Positions 27,901-36,913 of a stretch of DNA of 47,389 nucleotides are shown piece by piece (positions within the stretch are counted from its first letter, which is position 1; every line of letters starts with the position of its first letter). The translations under genes were made by a program, and so were the position numbers. The notes under the pieces are model-generated. The model was not told where the DNA came from. It saw nothing but the letters and a program-made list of their open reading frames with translations, and did not search any database. Origin of the DNA: Planctomycetaceae bacterium (GTDB lineage Bacteria > Planctomycetota > Planctomycetia > Pirellulales > UBA1268); assembly GCA_947459185.1 (NCBI GenBank), contig CANHCU010000015.1:1-47389 (forward strand). The letters run 5' to 3'.

Positions 27901-29330
27901 TCGTGCTCGCACGGAACGGTGAAATCGCCGTCGTTGATCCGAAGGGCCGCGAACTCGAAAAGTTTGAGATCCCGGCCGGTGCGATCCTGAAGGTCGCTGA
28001 TAATGACGAGGTCAAGGCCGGAACCGTTCTCGTGCAGTGGGACCCGCACTCGATCCCGATCCTGTCAGAAGTGGCTGGCAAGGTGCGGTACGAGGACGTC
28101 ATCGAAGGCGAGACTCTCCGCGTCGAAAAGGATCCCAGCGGGCACTTGCGGCGAATGGTGATGGAGCACAAGGGCGTCTACCATCCGCAGGTCGTGCTGG
28201 AAGATGAGTCGGGCAAGATCCTCGACTTCTACTACCTGCCCGAAAAGGCCTACATCGAAGTTTCGCCGGGCGAGAAGGTGGCTGCTGGTCACGTTCTTGC
28301 CAAGACGCCTCGCGAGGCGTCGGGCACTCAGGACATCACCGGCGGTCTCCCCCGGGTCACCGAGATCTTCGAGGCTCGGAAGCCGAAGGATCCCGCCATC
28401 ATGGCCGAGATCGACGGCAAGGTCGAACTGCTCGGCGAGAAGCGTCGCGGCAAGCGGACCATCGTTGTGAAGAACGAGAGCGGCGTCGAGCGCGAGCATC
28501 TTGTCACGCACGGCAAGCATCTTCGCGTGCACGCAGGTGACATCGTCAAGGCCGGCGAGGCGTTGGTCGATGGACCGCTGGTGCCGCACGACATTCTTCG
28601 CATCTCCGGTGAGGAAGAGGTGCAGCGGTATCTGGTGCGTGAGATTCAAAATGTCTACCGCAGCCAACGGGTGGACATCGACGACAAGCACATCGAGATC
28701 ATCGTGTCGCAGATGCTGCGGAAGGTGAAGATCGAGACGGTCGGCGACACCGACCTGCTTCCCGGCAGCGTGCTCGACAAGTTCGAGTTCAAGCAGGCCA
28801 ACGACAAGATCGCAGCCGGTCTGCGGATCACGGAGAAGGGCGACAGCGAGTTCGCGGTGGGCAGCGTTGTTCCAAAGGACGTGCTGAGCCAGGCGAATGC
28901 CCAGATCGAGGCGCTGGGAGGCACTCCTGCCAAGGGCGCGAAGCCGAAGCCTGCGTCGGCGAGCACGCAATTGCTGGGCATTACCAAGGCCAGCGTGCAG
29001 AGTTCGAGTTTCATCTCGGCTGCGAGTTTTCAGGAGACGACAAAGGTGCTCACCGAAGCGGCGCTCGCCGGCAAGGTGGACAATCTCGTCGGCCTCAAGG
29101 AGAACGTGATCCTGGGCCACCTCATCCCTGCCGGCACCGGTTTCAACACCTTCCAGTCGGCAGAGGTCCGCGTGCGTCCCGAGGCGCTCGATGCCCTGCG
29201 TATTGATCGCGACAACGTGCTGACGCGGCAGTTTCCGTTGCTGGAGGCAGCCCCCCTCGGCGGAGACGTCCTGTCGGCGGGAGACTCTGCAGGCCAGGCC
29301 GCCATTGAAAGCGGTTCGGACGCCCTGTAG
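24996..29330 (+). CDS. rpoC: DNA-directed RNA polymerase subunit beta'
   Basis: This is the 1444-residue beta' subunit. It has the N-terminal zinc ribbon ('[19 protein letters not shown]'), the catalytic Mg-binding '[16 protein letters not shown]', the second zinc site ('[12 protein letters not shown]') and the C-terminal '[20 protein letters not shown]'. The GTG start at 24996 follows AAGAGGAG. Residues after the conserved C-terminus form a short Gly/Ala/Ser-rich tail. A likely intrinsic terminator lies 50 bases after the stop. No rpsL/rpsG follows, so the block ends here. Confidence 0.98.
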   Translation: MSIGESTYDRVNDYSAVKISLARPHDIRSWSFGEVKKPETINYRTYRPEKDGLMCEKIFGPEKDWECSCGKYRGMKYKGMICDRCGVKVTHSRVRRKRMGHIELAAPVVHIWFFKAMPSRLGALLDMKTSSLEKVIYFQDYVVLDPKDTPLKKQQLLTEEEFREARNTYGETGFEAEMGAEAVRKLLLSLDLVTLSKDLRVELATTNSKQKKKDLVNRLKIVEAIRDSENKPEWIVLDVIPVIPPDLRPLVMLDSGNFATSDLNDLYRRIINRNNRLKKLVDLNAPEVIIRNEKRMLQQSVDALFDNNRCKRPVLASSNRPLKSLTDMIKGKQGRFRENLLGKRVDYSARSVIVVGPNLRLHQCGLPKKIALELYQPFIIRRLKELGHADTIKSAKKMLERKDAEVWDILEEVIRNHPVLLNRAPTLHRMGIQAFEPMLVEGNAIKLHPLVCKGFNADFDGDQMAVHLPLSIEAQVEAHTLMLSTNNIFSPANGAPIISPSQDVVMGCYYLTMLLLGRKGEGMVFKNVEEVELAHSLGKVDTHAKIRVKLPAGRRLKTDVEALGKPGAVIETTVGRVLFNSILPEGMLFYNIPMRSSELARVISDCYQALGRRKTIDLLDNMNRVGFSWSTRSGLSFATDDLITPANKGRIIGSAEKDVLKIMKLYQRGVITDGERYNQVLDAWTHAREQITKEMMDELEQDTDARDTRYAGYVNPIFLMAHSGARGGVEQIRQLAGMRGLMAKPSGKIIETPIKANFREGLTVLEYFSSTHGARKGLADTALKTADSGYLTRKLADVAQNVVVTMHDCGTTQGIDKTVIYRGEKVEVSLADSIRGRTSRANIVNPITDEVVVHEDELITRTMARQIEELGLEKIQVRSALTCEAPLGVCRLCYGMDLSTGSMVEEGMAVGIIAAQSIGEPGTQLTMRTFHIGGVGQRAIEENESRSKRAGTVKFTRLRTVQNEQGEQIVLARNGEIAVVDPKGRELEKFEIPAGAILKVADNDEVKAGTVLVQWDPHSIPILSEVAGKVRYEDVIEGETLRVEKDPSGHLRRMVMEHKGVYHPQVVLEDESGKILDFYYLPEKAYIEVSPGEKVAAGHVLAKTPREASGTQDITGGLPRVTEIFEARKPKDPAIMAEIDGKVELLGEKRRGKRTIVVKNESGVEREHLVTHGKHLRVHAGDIVKAGEALVDGPLVPHDILRISGEEEVQRYLVREIQNVYRSQRVDIDDKHIEIIVSQMLRKVKIETVGDTDLLPGSVLDKFEFKQANDKIAAGLRITEKGDSEFAVGSVVPKDVLSQANAQIEALGGTPAKGAKPKPASASTQLLGITKASVQSSSFISAASFQETTKVLTEAALAGKVDNLVGLKENVILGHLIPAGTGFNTFQSAEVRVRPEALDALRIDRDNVLTRQFPLLEAAPLGGDVLSAGDSAGQAAIESGSDAL

Positions 29331-29381
29331 CCCCCCCTTCGATCGTCGTAAGCACGGCAGCATGGAAGCGTTTTGACCGTT

Positions 29382-29421
29382 AAAAACAGCACCGCCCGCC
29401 TTTTGGCCGGCTGGCTGTTTT
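29382..29421 (+). terminator. intrinsic-type terminator after rpoC
   Basis: AAAACAGC and GCTGTTTT form an 8-bp base that brackets a GC-rich inner hairpin (GCCCGCC-TTTT-GGCCGGC). The right arm itself ends in TTTT. It is well placed to end the rpoBC transcript. Confidence 0.6.
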
Positions 29422-29529
29422 GATCCGGAAGGAACGCCGAAGTATCGTCGAAGGCAGGAACACGCCGGCTGTCGCCGATGAAGCCGAGGCTGTGCTTCCA
29501 CCGCCCTCCCTCCTTCCGCGGGAGTCCCG

Positions 29530-30450
29530 ATGCTACGACCTTACTCCGTTCGCCGTGCCCGCCTGCCATGGATGGTGAGGCTGCTCTCCTGTTTCATGCT
29601 CGGCGCCTGCTCCACGCCCGTGCTTGCCCAGCCCTACAATCCCTACGCCGACGGACACGATCCGCTGCCTCCCGTCGCGGCGGACGGCACCCTCCACTGG
29701 GGCACGTTCTACAAATCTGCCGCCATCCAAAAGAGCTACGAGCGGCTCTGGGGGCTGGGGGCCTGCCGCGGAACGAACAAGGCAATCACGGTGCCGGTCG
29801 AACGAAACAAAATGGTCATCGACAACCTTCCCGAGGAGTCGTTCACCGGCCGGGTGCGAGCGACAACAGGCTCGCTGGCCGGCGGCATGGTGGCCTTTAC
29901 CGAAGGCGGCTCGGTCGATCCGTCCGCGGCCGTGCTGATCGCACAACTTCACCCGGCCGGCGTCACGCTGATGCAGGTGGGAGGCCGCACATCGGTGGCC
30001 GCCATCAAGCCTGGCACGACGGTCCGTCTGCGGGCACAGGTGGATGACAAGGGCCGTGCTGCGGAGCCGATCCAGGCGATCGAAATCGTCACACCACCTC
30101 GCGACTTTACGCCCGATCCGGTTCGCGTTCGCACACTTACCACCGTCGTTGGCACGGTGGTGCAGGTTCGCAACAAAACGCTTCAAGTGAAGGTGGACGC
30201 GGGCCGCATCCGCCGTCTCACCCTGCCGCTCGCCGACGACGCGGAGGTCATGATCGTCGATGCTGCGGAGGTCGATCTCATCGCGCCGGGAGACGAGGTG
30301 GAAGTTACTGGCCGACGATGGAGCGGCGAGGGGGCCATGGGGGCCGGGACAGTCTTCACTTCTCGGATCATCGTCACCAAAGCGCCGCTGAAATCGCCGT
30401 TGCCCGCCCAGCCGGGGCCAGACCAGCTGGGTCTCAAGAAAGCTCCGTGA
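29530..30450 (+). CDS. exported protein of unknown function
   Basis: This encodes 306 residues. The N-terminus has basic residues, a hydrophobic core ('WMVRLLSCFMLGACSTPVLAQ') and a plausible signal peptidase site after 'VLA', so it is probably secreted or periplasmic. The possible lipobox reading ('LGAC') is an alternative. The middle contains a segment rich in Asn/Tyr/Pro ('PYNPYADGHDPLPP') typical of planctomycetal exported proteins. The rest looks like beta-strand repeats of the form 'GTVVQVRNKTLQVKV' and 'DAAEVDLIAPGDEVEVTG'. I do not recognise a named family. It stands alone between the rpoC terminator and the CHAD gene. Confidence 0.7.
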   Translation: MLRPYSVRRARLPWMVRLLSCFMLGACSTPVLAQPYNPYADGHDPLPPVAADGTLHWGTFYKSAAIQKSYERLWGLGACRGTNKAITVPVERNKMVIDNLPEESFTGRVRATTGSLAGGMVAFTEGGSVDPSAAVLIAQLHPAGVTLMQVGGRTSVAAIKPGTTVRLRAQVDDKGRAAEPIQAIEIVTPPRDFTPDPVRVRTLTTVVGTVVQVRNKTLQVKVDAGRIRRLTLPLADDAEVMIVDAAEVDLIAPGDEVEVTGRRWSGEGAMGAGTVFTSRIIVTKAPLKSPLPAQPGPDQLGLKKAP

Positions 30451-30598
30451 TCCAGGCCGCCTCCCGCCAACACTTTGGCCACCCTGCTGGAACCGGGGCC
30501 CCTGAAACCGGTAGAGTGTCACCGGCGGCGCCCTCGACACGGCGTTCGTCCGGCAACAGTGCCGCGCGGCGAGTGTCGCATCGTGCGGATCGGTTCAG

Positions 30599-31504
30599 AT
30601 GGCGGCATCGAAGAAATGGCTCGTGAGCGACGACCACCGCCTGCCCGTGGGGCAGATAGCGGCCCAAACGCTCCGCACACGCTTCGATGCCGTCTGGACG
30701 GAACTCCGGGCGTCCTGCACGATGTCGGACAACGCCGACCATGTTCATCAATTACGGGTGGCGACGCGACGCACCCTGGCCGCGTTCGATGCCTTTCACG
30801 CCATACTCCCCGCCAAACGCCGCGACTGGTTCGAAAAAAGGCTCCGGCGACTGCGTCGCGCGGCCGGCGAGGCCCGCGATCTCGACGTGCTCACCGCGCG
30901 TCTGGCAAGCAACAACGCGGTTCGGGCGCGATCCCGGCTGATCGCGATGCTTTCCAAACAGCGACGCAGGTCACGCGGTCCGATTCAGGAGCAGTTCGAA
31001 AAGCTCGTTGAAGCAGGCTGGAGGTCACGGGTCGATCGACTTCTCGAGGATGTCTGCAGCCGGCGACGTCGGCTCGGCTTTCGGACCTTTGCACGCCGGC
31101 GGTTCAAGCCGATGATCGCCTCGTTCTTCCAGCGTGCCGACCACAAACTGCACGACCCGGATGAGATCCATTCGCTGCGAATCGAAGGCAAAAAGCTTCG
31201 CTACTCGCTGGAGATCTTCGCCTCAATCTTTCCAGCCCGCGCCCTCGCCCGATGCCAGGAGTCTCTCGAGCAACTCCAGAAGACGCTGGGGGAGTTCACC
31301 GACCATGCGTCCGCGGCAAACCGCTTCGAACGCTGGGCACGAACCGCCGACGCAGGCCCCAATCGCGACATGCTCATCTCATTGTATGACGATGAGAACA
31401 GGCAGGCCGATATCGCCCGCAAGGCTTTTTCGAAGTGGTGGAGTCCTGTCCGCCGCCGGTCACTCCGCCGCCGCTTCGAACGCACCCTGCGGCGTTCCGC
31501 ATGA
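30599..31504 (+). CDS. CHAD domain protein
   Basis: This is a 301-residue, Arg-rich, all-helical protein of the CHAD family (conserved histidine alpha-helical domain), whose members bind inorganic polyphosphate. The two halves of the internal repeat carry the signatures 'VHQLRVATRRTLAAF' (about residues 43-57) and 'IHSLRIEGKKLRYSLE' (about 190-205), with the conserved His and basic residues on matching faces. No CYTH triphosphatase domain is fused to it. The stop overlaps the start of the formylglycine-generating enzyme gene (ATGA), so the two form an operon with coupled translation, although no functional link between these families is known to me. Confidence 0.9.
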   Translation: MAASKKWLVSDDHRLPVGQIAAQTLRTRFDAVWTELRASCTMSDNADHVHQLRVATRRTLAAFDAFHAILPAKRRDWFEKRLRRLRRAAGEARDLDVLTARLASNNAVRARSRLIAMLSKQRRRSRGPIQEQFEKLVEAGWRSRVDRLLEDVCSRRRRLGFRTFARRRFKPMIASFFQRADHKLHDPDEIHSLRIEGKKLRYSLEIFASIFPARALARCQESLEQLQKTLGEFTDHASAANRFERWARTADAGPNRDMLISLYDDENRQADIARKAFSKWWSPVRRRSLRRRFERTLRRSA

Positions 31505-32658
31505 AACGACCTGCCCCCCGCGACACCCCCTCCTCCGACGTCACATTCTCGCGCCGCCTGCCTGCCGTGGCCGTGCAGATCGGAATCGCTCTGGCCGCAG
31601 CGGCGCTTGTGTGGGCGATCAGTTCGACAGCCCTCGACCGCGCCGACGGGAGGCCTCGGGCTGGCATCGGTGGGTTTCAGCCGACCGCAGCCGACTCCCA
31701 GTCGGCACCACGGGAATCGCCTGCGGATATGGCCTGGATTCCTGGAGGCGAGTTCTCGATGGGCTGCGCCGACCCACGCGGGCAGCCGTTTGGTGGCCCC
31801 GACCCGATGCGGGACGCACGTCCGATTCATCCTGTGCGTGTCGATGGCTTTTGGATGGATCGCACGGAGGTGACAAACGACCGCTTTGCTGAGTTCGTTG
31901 CCGCGACAGGCTACGTCACGGTGGCGGAACGACCGCCCAGACAAGAGGATTTTCCTGATGCACCCCCTGAAAACCTTGTCGCTGGCTCTCTGGTCTTCAC
32001 ACCACCGTCAGCCCCCGTCCCGCTGACCAATCATTACGTCTGGTGGAACTACGTGGTGGGGGCGGACTGGCGGCATCCCACCGGCCCTGCGAGTTCGATC
32101 GAGGGCCATGGCAACGATCCCGTGGTGCAGATCGCGTACGAAGACGCGACGGCGTTCGCGGCGTGGGCCGGCAAACGGCTCCCCACGGAAGCCGAGTGGG
32201 AATTCGCGTCCCGCGGCGGGCTCGCTGGCAACCTGTATCCCTGGGGCAATGCGTTCCGCCCCGGCGGCCGACACATGGCCAACACCTGGCAGGGGCGGTT
32301 TCCACTGGAGAATACCGCCGCTGACGGCTACGCCGCCGTGGCGCCGGTGGGATGTTTTCCGGCCAATGCCTACGGACTCCACGACATGTCGGGGAACGTC
32401 TGGGAGTGGTGTTCCGATTGGTATCGCCACGATGCGTATGCCACGGCCTTCGCCGCGGGCAAGCCCGAGCGAAATCCGATCGGTCCAGCCGACAGCTTCG
32501 ACCCCCAGGAACCGCACGAAAAGAAACGCATTCTACGTGGCGGTTCCTTTCTCTGCTCCGACGAATACTGCGCCCGCTACATCGTGGGCACCCGCGGCAA
32601 AGGCGAGCCCTCGAGCGGCTGCAACCACATCGGCTTCCGGTGCGTGAAGCCTCGGTAG
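31501..32658 (+). CDS. formylglycine-generating enzyme (SUMF1-type)
   Basis: These enzymes oxidise the active-site cysteine of sulfatases to formylglycine. The 385-residue protein has an N-terminal membrane anchor or signal (about 22-42) and then the FGE-sulfatase domain: 'WIPGGEFSMG', 'RLPTEAEWEFASRGG', 'MSGNVWEWCSDWY' and 'ILRGGSFLCSDEYC'. Both catalytic cysteines of true FGE are present as C352 and C357, five residues apart, followed by the conserved 'NHIGFRC'. Many SUMF1-fold proteins lack these cysteines, so this one probably is a real sulfatase activator. Planctomycetes carry many sulfatases, but none lies in this window. Confidence 0.93.
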   Translation: MKRPAPRDTPSSDVTFSRRLPAVAVQIGIALAAAALVWAISSTALDRADGRPRAGIGGFQPTAADSQSAPRESPADMAWIPGGEFSMGCADPRGQPFGGPDPMRDARPIHPVRVDGFWMDRTEVTNDRFAEFVAATGYVTVAERPPRQEDFPDAPPENLVAGSLVFTPPSAPVPLTNHYVWWNYVVGADWRHPTGPASSIEGHGNDPVVQIAYEDATAFAAWAGKRLPTEAEWEFASRGGLAGNLYPWGNAFRPGGRHMANTWQGRFPLENTAADGYAAVAPVGCFPANAYGLHDMSGNVWEWCSDWYRHDAYATAFAAGKPERNPIGPADSFDPQEPHEKKRILRGGSFLCSDEYCARYIVGTRGKGEPSSGCNHIGFRCVKPR

Positions 32659-32674
32659 CTCGGTGGTGCTGCGC

Positions 32675-32871
32675 CGCCGGGGACAGCAGAAGTACTTCGT
32701 CCGCCGTTCCCCGGCTACCCAAGACGGCATGGCAGGATGTCATGCGCAGCACCAGCAAACTGCGTTTGCCAAGAAAAAACGACACGATGTCGTGTTTTTC
32801 GTAGAGGCAGCTCCTCGAGCTTCCGCCGATCCCCGGCTCCCGTCTACACGCGAAACATGGCATCCTGCCAT
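32675..32871. repeat. composite intergenic repeat, copy 1
   Basis: This 200-base stretch after the formylglycine-generating enzyme gene shares several blocks, in the same order, with 41779-41976. They are a 32-base block containing GGCAGAAGTACTT-like sequence (here GACAGCAGAAGTACTTCG), a 29-base block CTCCTCGAGCTTCCGC..., and the palindrome ATGGCATCCTGCCAT. A hairpin at about 32772-32799 (ACACGA-TG-TCGTGT flanked by A and T runs) could also end transcription. It contains no gene. Confidence 0.75.
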
Positions 32872-32954
32872 TTTCGCTTGGCGGGCCTCCGCCCGCTGGT
32901 GCTAACCCGGCCCTCCGGGCCTGGCGCTGTATCGCTATGCGTCCTGCTGAATCC

Positions 32955-33091
32955 GTGAGGGGCTGCCCATGCCACGAGAGCCGGCGTTGCTGACAAGCGC
33001 AGGCAGGATGCCGGAGCGCAGTCAGCATCGAGTGAGCGAAGGCAGGATGCCGTAGCGAACGTCCGGCGACGTGGCATGGGCAGCCCCTCAC
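32955..33091. repeat. 137-bp element with perfect 22-bp terminal inverted repeats
   Basis: GTGAGGGGCTGCCCATGCCA plus CG at 32955-32976 is matched exactly in reverse complement at 33070-33091. The 93-base centre holds an internal direct repeat (GCAGGATGCCGNAGCG, twice) and no ORF. The right arm overlaps the stop codon of polX. It resembles a miniature inverted-repeat element or a very long mRNA hairpin. The stretch between it and copy 1 of the composite repeat (32872-32954) shows nothing else. Confidence 0.8.
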
Positions 33092-34857
33092 CGCTTCATC
33101 AGTTTTCGGAGGCCGGCGAGGGTTCGGGTGTTGGCAACGTCGCTGGCCTCGAGGCCGGCGCGGCGGGCCTGAAGCACGCCGCACCGCATCATGTCGAGTC
33201 CCCGCGTCGAATGCGCATCGGTGGAGATCACGATCTTGACGCCCGCTTTTTTCGCGGCGGCTGCGTGATGCTCGTTGAGGTCGAGTCGCCACGGGTTGGC
33301 ATTGATCTCCAGAAACGTTCCCGTCCGCGCCGCGGCGGCGATCACCGCCTCGATATCGACGTCGTACGGCGGACGACGGTTGAGTAGCCGCCCGGTGGGA
33401 TGGCCGATCACGCTCACGTGAGGGTTCTCGATCGCCTCGATGATCCGGGCCGTGATCTGCTCCCGGGGCTGATTCTGCCCGTAATGCAGACTGGCGACCA
33501 CCCAATCCGCCTTCCCCAAAACGTCATCGGGAAGGTCGAGCCCCCCCTTCTCCAGCATGTCAACCTCGATCCCCTTCAGCACCACGATCGGCGGGCTGCC
33601 TTCCTCGGCCAGTGATTCATTGAGCCGATCGATATCGTCCCATTGTTTCAAGAGCCGACCTTTGTCGAGGCCGCGGGCCATCGTCACCCGCTGGCCATGA
33701 TCGGTGATCGCGATGTAGTGAAGCCCGCGGGCGATCGCCGCACGGACCATCTCCGCGAGCGTGTCCTCGCCGTCGGTGGCAGTGGTGTGCATGTGGAGAT
33801 CGCCGCGCAGATCGGCCAGTTCCACCAGCGCAGGCAGCGTGCCGCGTTCGGCCTCTTTGATTTCGTCGCGAGCCTCGCGAAGTTCTGGCGGCACCCATGG
33901 CAGCCCCACCGCACCGTAGACGTCCTGCTCGGTGGCACCAGCGACCAACGCTCTTTTGCTGGGCTTCGTGTCGCCCTCGGCTTCCGAGCCAAGTGTAAAG
34001 ACGCCGTATTCGTTGATCGTCAGCCCCCGGTCGCGGGCCAACGATCGTAGCCGCACATTGTGCTCCTTCGAACCGGTGAAATACTGGAGCGCCGCCCCGA
34101 ATGAGTCGTGTTCGACGACCCGTAAATCGATTTGCACGCCCCGTGGCCCGCGGACGCTCGTCTTTGTCTCCCCACGGAGCAACACCGCCGACGTCTCGTT
34201 CCAGGCGTGCAGCCTGTCCATGACGGCGACGGAGTCGTCACTGTCCACGACAAAATCGAGATCGCCCACCGTCTCCCGGCCCCGCCGCCAGCTGCCTGCC
34301 CCTTCGATCCGTCGTACCTGCGGGCACCCGCGCATCCAGACAAGCACGTCCTGCACGATCGCGTCGGCTTCCTGCCAGAGCAGCCGGGCATGCTCAGGGT
34401 CCTTGGCAAAGGCGATGTTTCCCAGAATCGCCGCTTGGGTTTTCGCCCCAAATCCTTTCACGCCCGCGACCTGTCCATCACGACAGGCTTTTTCCAACGC
34501 GTCGAGGGAGTCGATACCCAACTGATCGACCAACAGCTTCACCTTCTTAGGGCCAAGCCCAGGCACCCGCATCAGCTGAAACACCACAGCCGGCACCGCC
34601 TTTTGCAGGTCGGTCAGCAGCGGCAGCCCGCCCGTGTCCAGAAGCGTGCCGATCTTCTCCGCCAGGTCGCTTCCGACGCCCTCGAGGTCAGTCAGGGAGC
34701 GACCGGAATCGTCCCGGACGGCGGCCAGCGACTCGACCATGCCGTCGATGGTCCGGGCGGCGTTGCGGTATGCCCGCACGCGGAAGACATTGCCCCCCTG
34801 ATACTCGAGCAGATCGGCGACCTGCTCGAACGTGGCTGCGATCTCGGCATTCGTCAC
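33088..34857 (-). CDS. polX: DNA polymerase/3'-5' exonuclease PolX
   Basis: This is a family X DNA polymerase of 589 residues with a C-terminal PHP domain, linked to gap filling in base-excision repair. The N-terminal 8-kDa-like part has helix-hairpin-helix motifs ('LEGVGSDLAEKIG', 'VPGLGPKKVKLL'). The palm carries catalytic acids in 'VGDLDFVVDSDD' and 'GVQIDLRVVEHD'. The PHP nuclease domain starts at 'LRGDLHMHTTATDGEDT', with 'IAITDHG' and later His/Asp metal ligands ('STDAH'). The start is GTG 34857 ('MTNAEIAATFEQ'). Its stop codon lies inside the right arm of a long inverted-repeat element, which may serve as its 3' hairpin. Confidence 0.95.
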   Translation of the reverse strand: MTNAEIAATFEQVADLLEYQGGNVFRVRAYRNAARTIDGMVESLAAVRDDSGRSLTDLEGVGSDLAEKIGTLLDTGGLPLLTDLQKAVPAVVFQLMRVPGLGPKKVKLLVDQLGIDSLDALEKACRDGQVAGVKGFGAKTQAAILGNIAFAKDPEHARLLWQEADAIVQDVLVWMRGCPQVRRIEGAGSWRRGRETVGDLDFVVDSDDSVAVMDRLHAWNETSAVLLRGETKTSVRGPRGVQIDLRVVEHDSFGAALQYFTGSKEHNVRLRSLARDRGLTINEYGVFTLGSEAEGDTKPSKRALVAGATEQDVYGAVGLPWVPPELREARDEIKEAERGTLPALVELADLRGDLHMHTTATDGEDTLAEMVRAAIARGLHYIAITDHGQRVTMARGLDKGRLLKQWDDIDRLNESLAEEGSPPIVVLKGIEVDMLEKGGLDLPDDVLGKADWVVASLHYGQNQPREQITARIIEAIENPHVSVIGHPTGRLLNRRPPYDVDIEAVIAAAARTGTFLEINANPWRLDLNEHHAAAAKKAGVKIVISTDAHSTRGLDMMRCGVLQARRAGLEASDVANTRTLAGLRKLMKR

Positions 34858-34949
34858 GGCGTGCCTCTGGACAACGATCTGGGAACCATCACCGCGGATG
34901 CGGGCGGCATCTCGCAGAGTCCCGAGTCGTCATCGTATCAGGCCAGACG

Positions 34950-36122
34950 CTACTGCACGCGGCCGGGCAGCGAGGCCGTCGGGTAGCCCGTGGGCCGTGC
35001 CATCTGCGACGGATGCCATCCAGTGGTGTGCTGCCATGATGGAGTGTGTCCGGTCGGTTCGAGCAGTTTCGGGAATGCGCCCGTGGCAGGGTTGGGGCCT
35101 CCGCCAGGGAGAACCGGCATGCCATTGCTGTCAGTGGTGCTCGTGCTGCCCGTGCCATTCCCACTCATGGGGGCCAGCGACGGAGCCGGCGTGCCGTTGG
35201 CGGGGGCCCGATACGGCTGCATCATTGGCGCGGTGATTCCCGGGCCAACGGGAGTGGTGGGTGCGGTCGAAGCTGCGGAGCCAGCTCCATTCGCTGCCGG
35301 CGTCCGCTGCAGTTCGGGAATCGGCTTCAGCGACGGTGTCGGCGAGAGCATCGGCGGGGCGGTGGGCTGAGGCTGCACAGCAGCAGGCGCGGGTGCCGCG
35401 TACGTGCCGCTCTGTGGCACGACCGGCTGCTGGAAGGTCGGCTGCTGGTAGACAGGCTGTTGCATGCCCTGCTGCGGCACCATAGCGGGCGCCATCGCCG
35501 GGGCTGCGATGTTCTGCGGCTGCCCAGGCTGGATCATTTGCTGCGGCACATCGGCTCCGGCAGCGCCCCAGGCCTGCGGAGTCGTCTGGACGGTAGAAGC
35601 GAACGGACTCGACACCGCGCCTGCGGTGGTGGGCGCCATCATCGGCGCCGTCGCCGCTCCCGGCACGCCGTAGGCACCAGGCGCCGAGTATCCAGGCTGC
35701 ATCTGCACGTACTTGGTCGAGTAGACCGCCCGATACTGCGTCACCGGCACATTCACCGGCTGCTGCACGTACTGAGTTACCTGCTCCATGCAATCCCGCG
35801 GGCATCCGGTGCAGGGATCAATTTCGCTCGACGGCTTGTAGCTGGTGACAGGCACGCACTGGTACTGCGTCCGGTAGGTGGTCTCGGGCACGTAGCTCAC
35901 CTGCTGCACCGGCACGACGACTGGCGGCGGCGGTGCCGGGATCGGAGCCGCGACGGGCGCGTAGATCGGCGCAGGGACCGGCGCCACCGCATATGCCGCC
36001 GGCGCCTTGCGGCAGCCCGCAAAAAGTTCGGAGAGGCAGCACTGTGCCTCGCACGCGGACGGCATCATGCATGCCGTACCGCCTGCCAACAGCACAATAA
36101 AGAGGGGACGCCGGATTCTCAT
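34950..36122 (-). CDS. secreted Pro/Gln/Ala-rich protein of unknown function
   Basis: This encodes 390 residues with a clear signal peptide ('LFIVLLAGGTACMMPSACEAQ'). A Cys-containing segment follows ('CCLSELFAGC'), then a Pro/Val-rich stretch, and a core with Tyr/Gln/Val repeats such as 'YVPETTYRTQYQCVPVT' and 'DPCTGCPRDCMEQVTQYV'. The last 200 residues are low-complexity Pro/Gln/Ala/Met. Similar repeat-rich exported proteins are common in planctomycetes and may belong to the cell surface. ATG 36122 follows CAGGAGTG. I cannot assign a function. It is co-directional with polX, 92 bases upstream of it. Confidence 0.75.
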   Translation of the reverse strand: MRIRRPLFIVLLAGGTACMMPSACEAQCCLSELFAGCRKAPAAYAVAPVPAPIYAPVAAPIPAPPPPVVVPVQQVSYVPETTYRTQYQCVPVTSYKPSSEIDPCTGCPRDCMEQVTQYVQQPVNVPVTQYRAVYSTKYVQMQPGYSAPGAYGVPGAATAPMMAPTTAGAVSSPFASTVQTTPQAWGAAGADVPQQMIQPGQPQNIAAPAMAPAMVPQQGMQQPVYQQPTFQQPVVPQSGTYAAPAPAAVQPQPTAPPMLSPTPSLKPIPELQRTPAANGAGSAASTAPTTPVGPGITAPMMQPYRAPANGTPAPSLAPMSGNGTGSTSTTDSNGMPVLPGGGPNPATGAFPKLLEPTGHTPSWQHTTGWHPSQMARPTGYPTASLPGRVQ

Positions 36123-36184
36123 CTCACACTCCTGAAGCTCGGTGGGCCGACCAGCCGGTCACGCCGGCTCGATCACCATCTTCC

Positions 36185-36901
36185 CTAGCCTAGGTTGCGC
36201 TCTGGTGCGCCTGCGTAAGAAAAGCCGTCTGCGAATTCATGAATTCCGTGACGGCCGCCGTCAGAACCGTCATGGCCGTCAGGACCGGTGCCCACGACCG
36301 CACGGACGCGGCGTCGGCCCGCCTCGAACCGGTCATAGAGCGCGTAGAGCGACTCGCGAAGATTGCCGCTGTGGTTGGCAAATGCCGCATCGATGTCGGC
36401 CTCGCAGATCAGCGTCCCGTGCCAATCCGGGTAATGCGGAAGGCTGCGGACAATGGCACGCAGCAGGCTCGCACTCGTGCCGCACCGCGTGAGTTCCGGC
36501 ATGCCCACTCCACGGTGCGACGTCACAAGCAGCCCACAGCCCGAGAGGCGGGCGGCCAGTCGCAGCAGGATCCGGGTGGCAGGGCCAATGCATTCCCAAC
36601 TGTCGATGCAGATCGTCGCACCGGCCACCGACTGGCAGATCGCCCGCCAGGCCGCCAGGCCGTCCCGCCACGAACGCAGACGGAAGCGCGGCGACTGACC
36701 ACCACGGCGTTCGATCGCCTCGGCGAGATGCGCCAGCAGCGTCGACTTGCCGCTGCCGTGAGGGCCGACGATGGCCGCCGTGCCGCCGAGATCCCGGAGC
36801 CGTTCAAGCAGCCCTTCGACATCGACAGGCCGGCCCGCGTCATCGAGCTGCTCGATCCTTCCCGGCCGAGTGAATCGTGTTGAAAATGGGTTCGACACCA
36901 T
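36185..36901 (-). CDS. P-loop ATPase of the DUF3592/arrestin-like operon
   Basis: This is a 238-residue AAA-like P-loop protein. It has Walker A 'GPHGSGKSTLLAHL' near residue 45 and a Walker B-like strand 'TICIDSWECIG' near 95. A sensor-like 'GLLVTSHRGVGMPEL' follows, and a short helical lid ends in 'NLRESLYALYDRFE'. The C-terminal 40 residues are low-complexity and Gly/His-rich. It begins 12 bases after the arrestin-like gene and so is probably the last gene of a three-gene operon. The small size and the absence of DNA-binding or transporter parts suggest a regulatory or remodelling ATPase. The substrate is unknown. Confidence 0.75.
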   Translation of the reverse strand: MVSNPFSTRFTRPGRIEQLDDAGRPVDVEGLLERLRDLGGTAAIVGPHGSGKSTLLAHLAEAIERRGGQSPRFRLRSWRDGLAAWRAICQSVAGATICIDSWECIGPATRILLRLAARLSGCGLLVTSHRGVGMPELTRCGTSASLLRAIVRSLPHYPDWHGTLICEADIDAAFANHSGNLRESLYALYDRFEAGRRRVRAVVGTGPDGHDGSDGGRHGIHEFADGFSYAGAPERNLG

Positions 36902-36913
36902 GGCACGCTTCCG

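Noticed and set aside
31997-33505. 502-residue minus-strand ORF spanning the FGE gene, the intergenic repeats and the end of polX
   Set aside because: It is antisense to the FGE gene, crosses repeats and overlaps polX in another frame; no protein features are visible.
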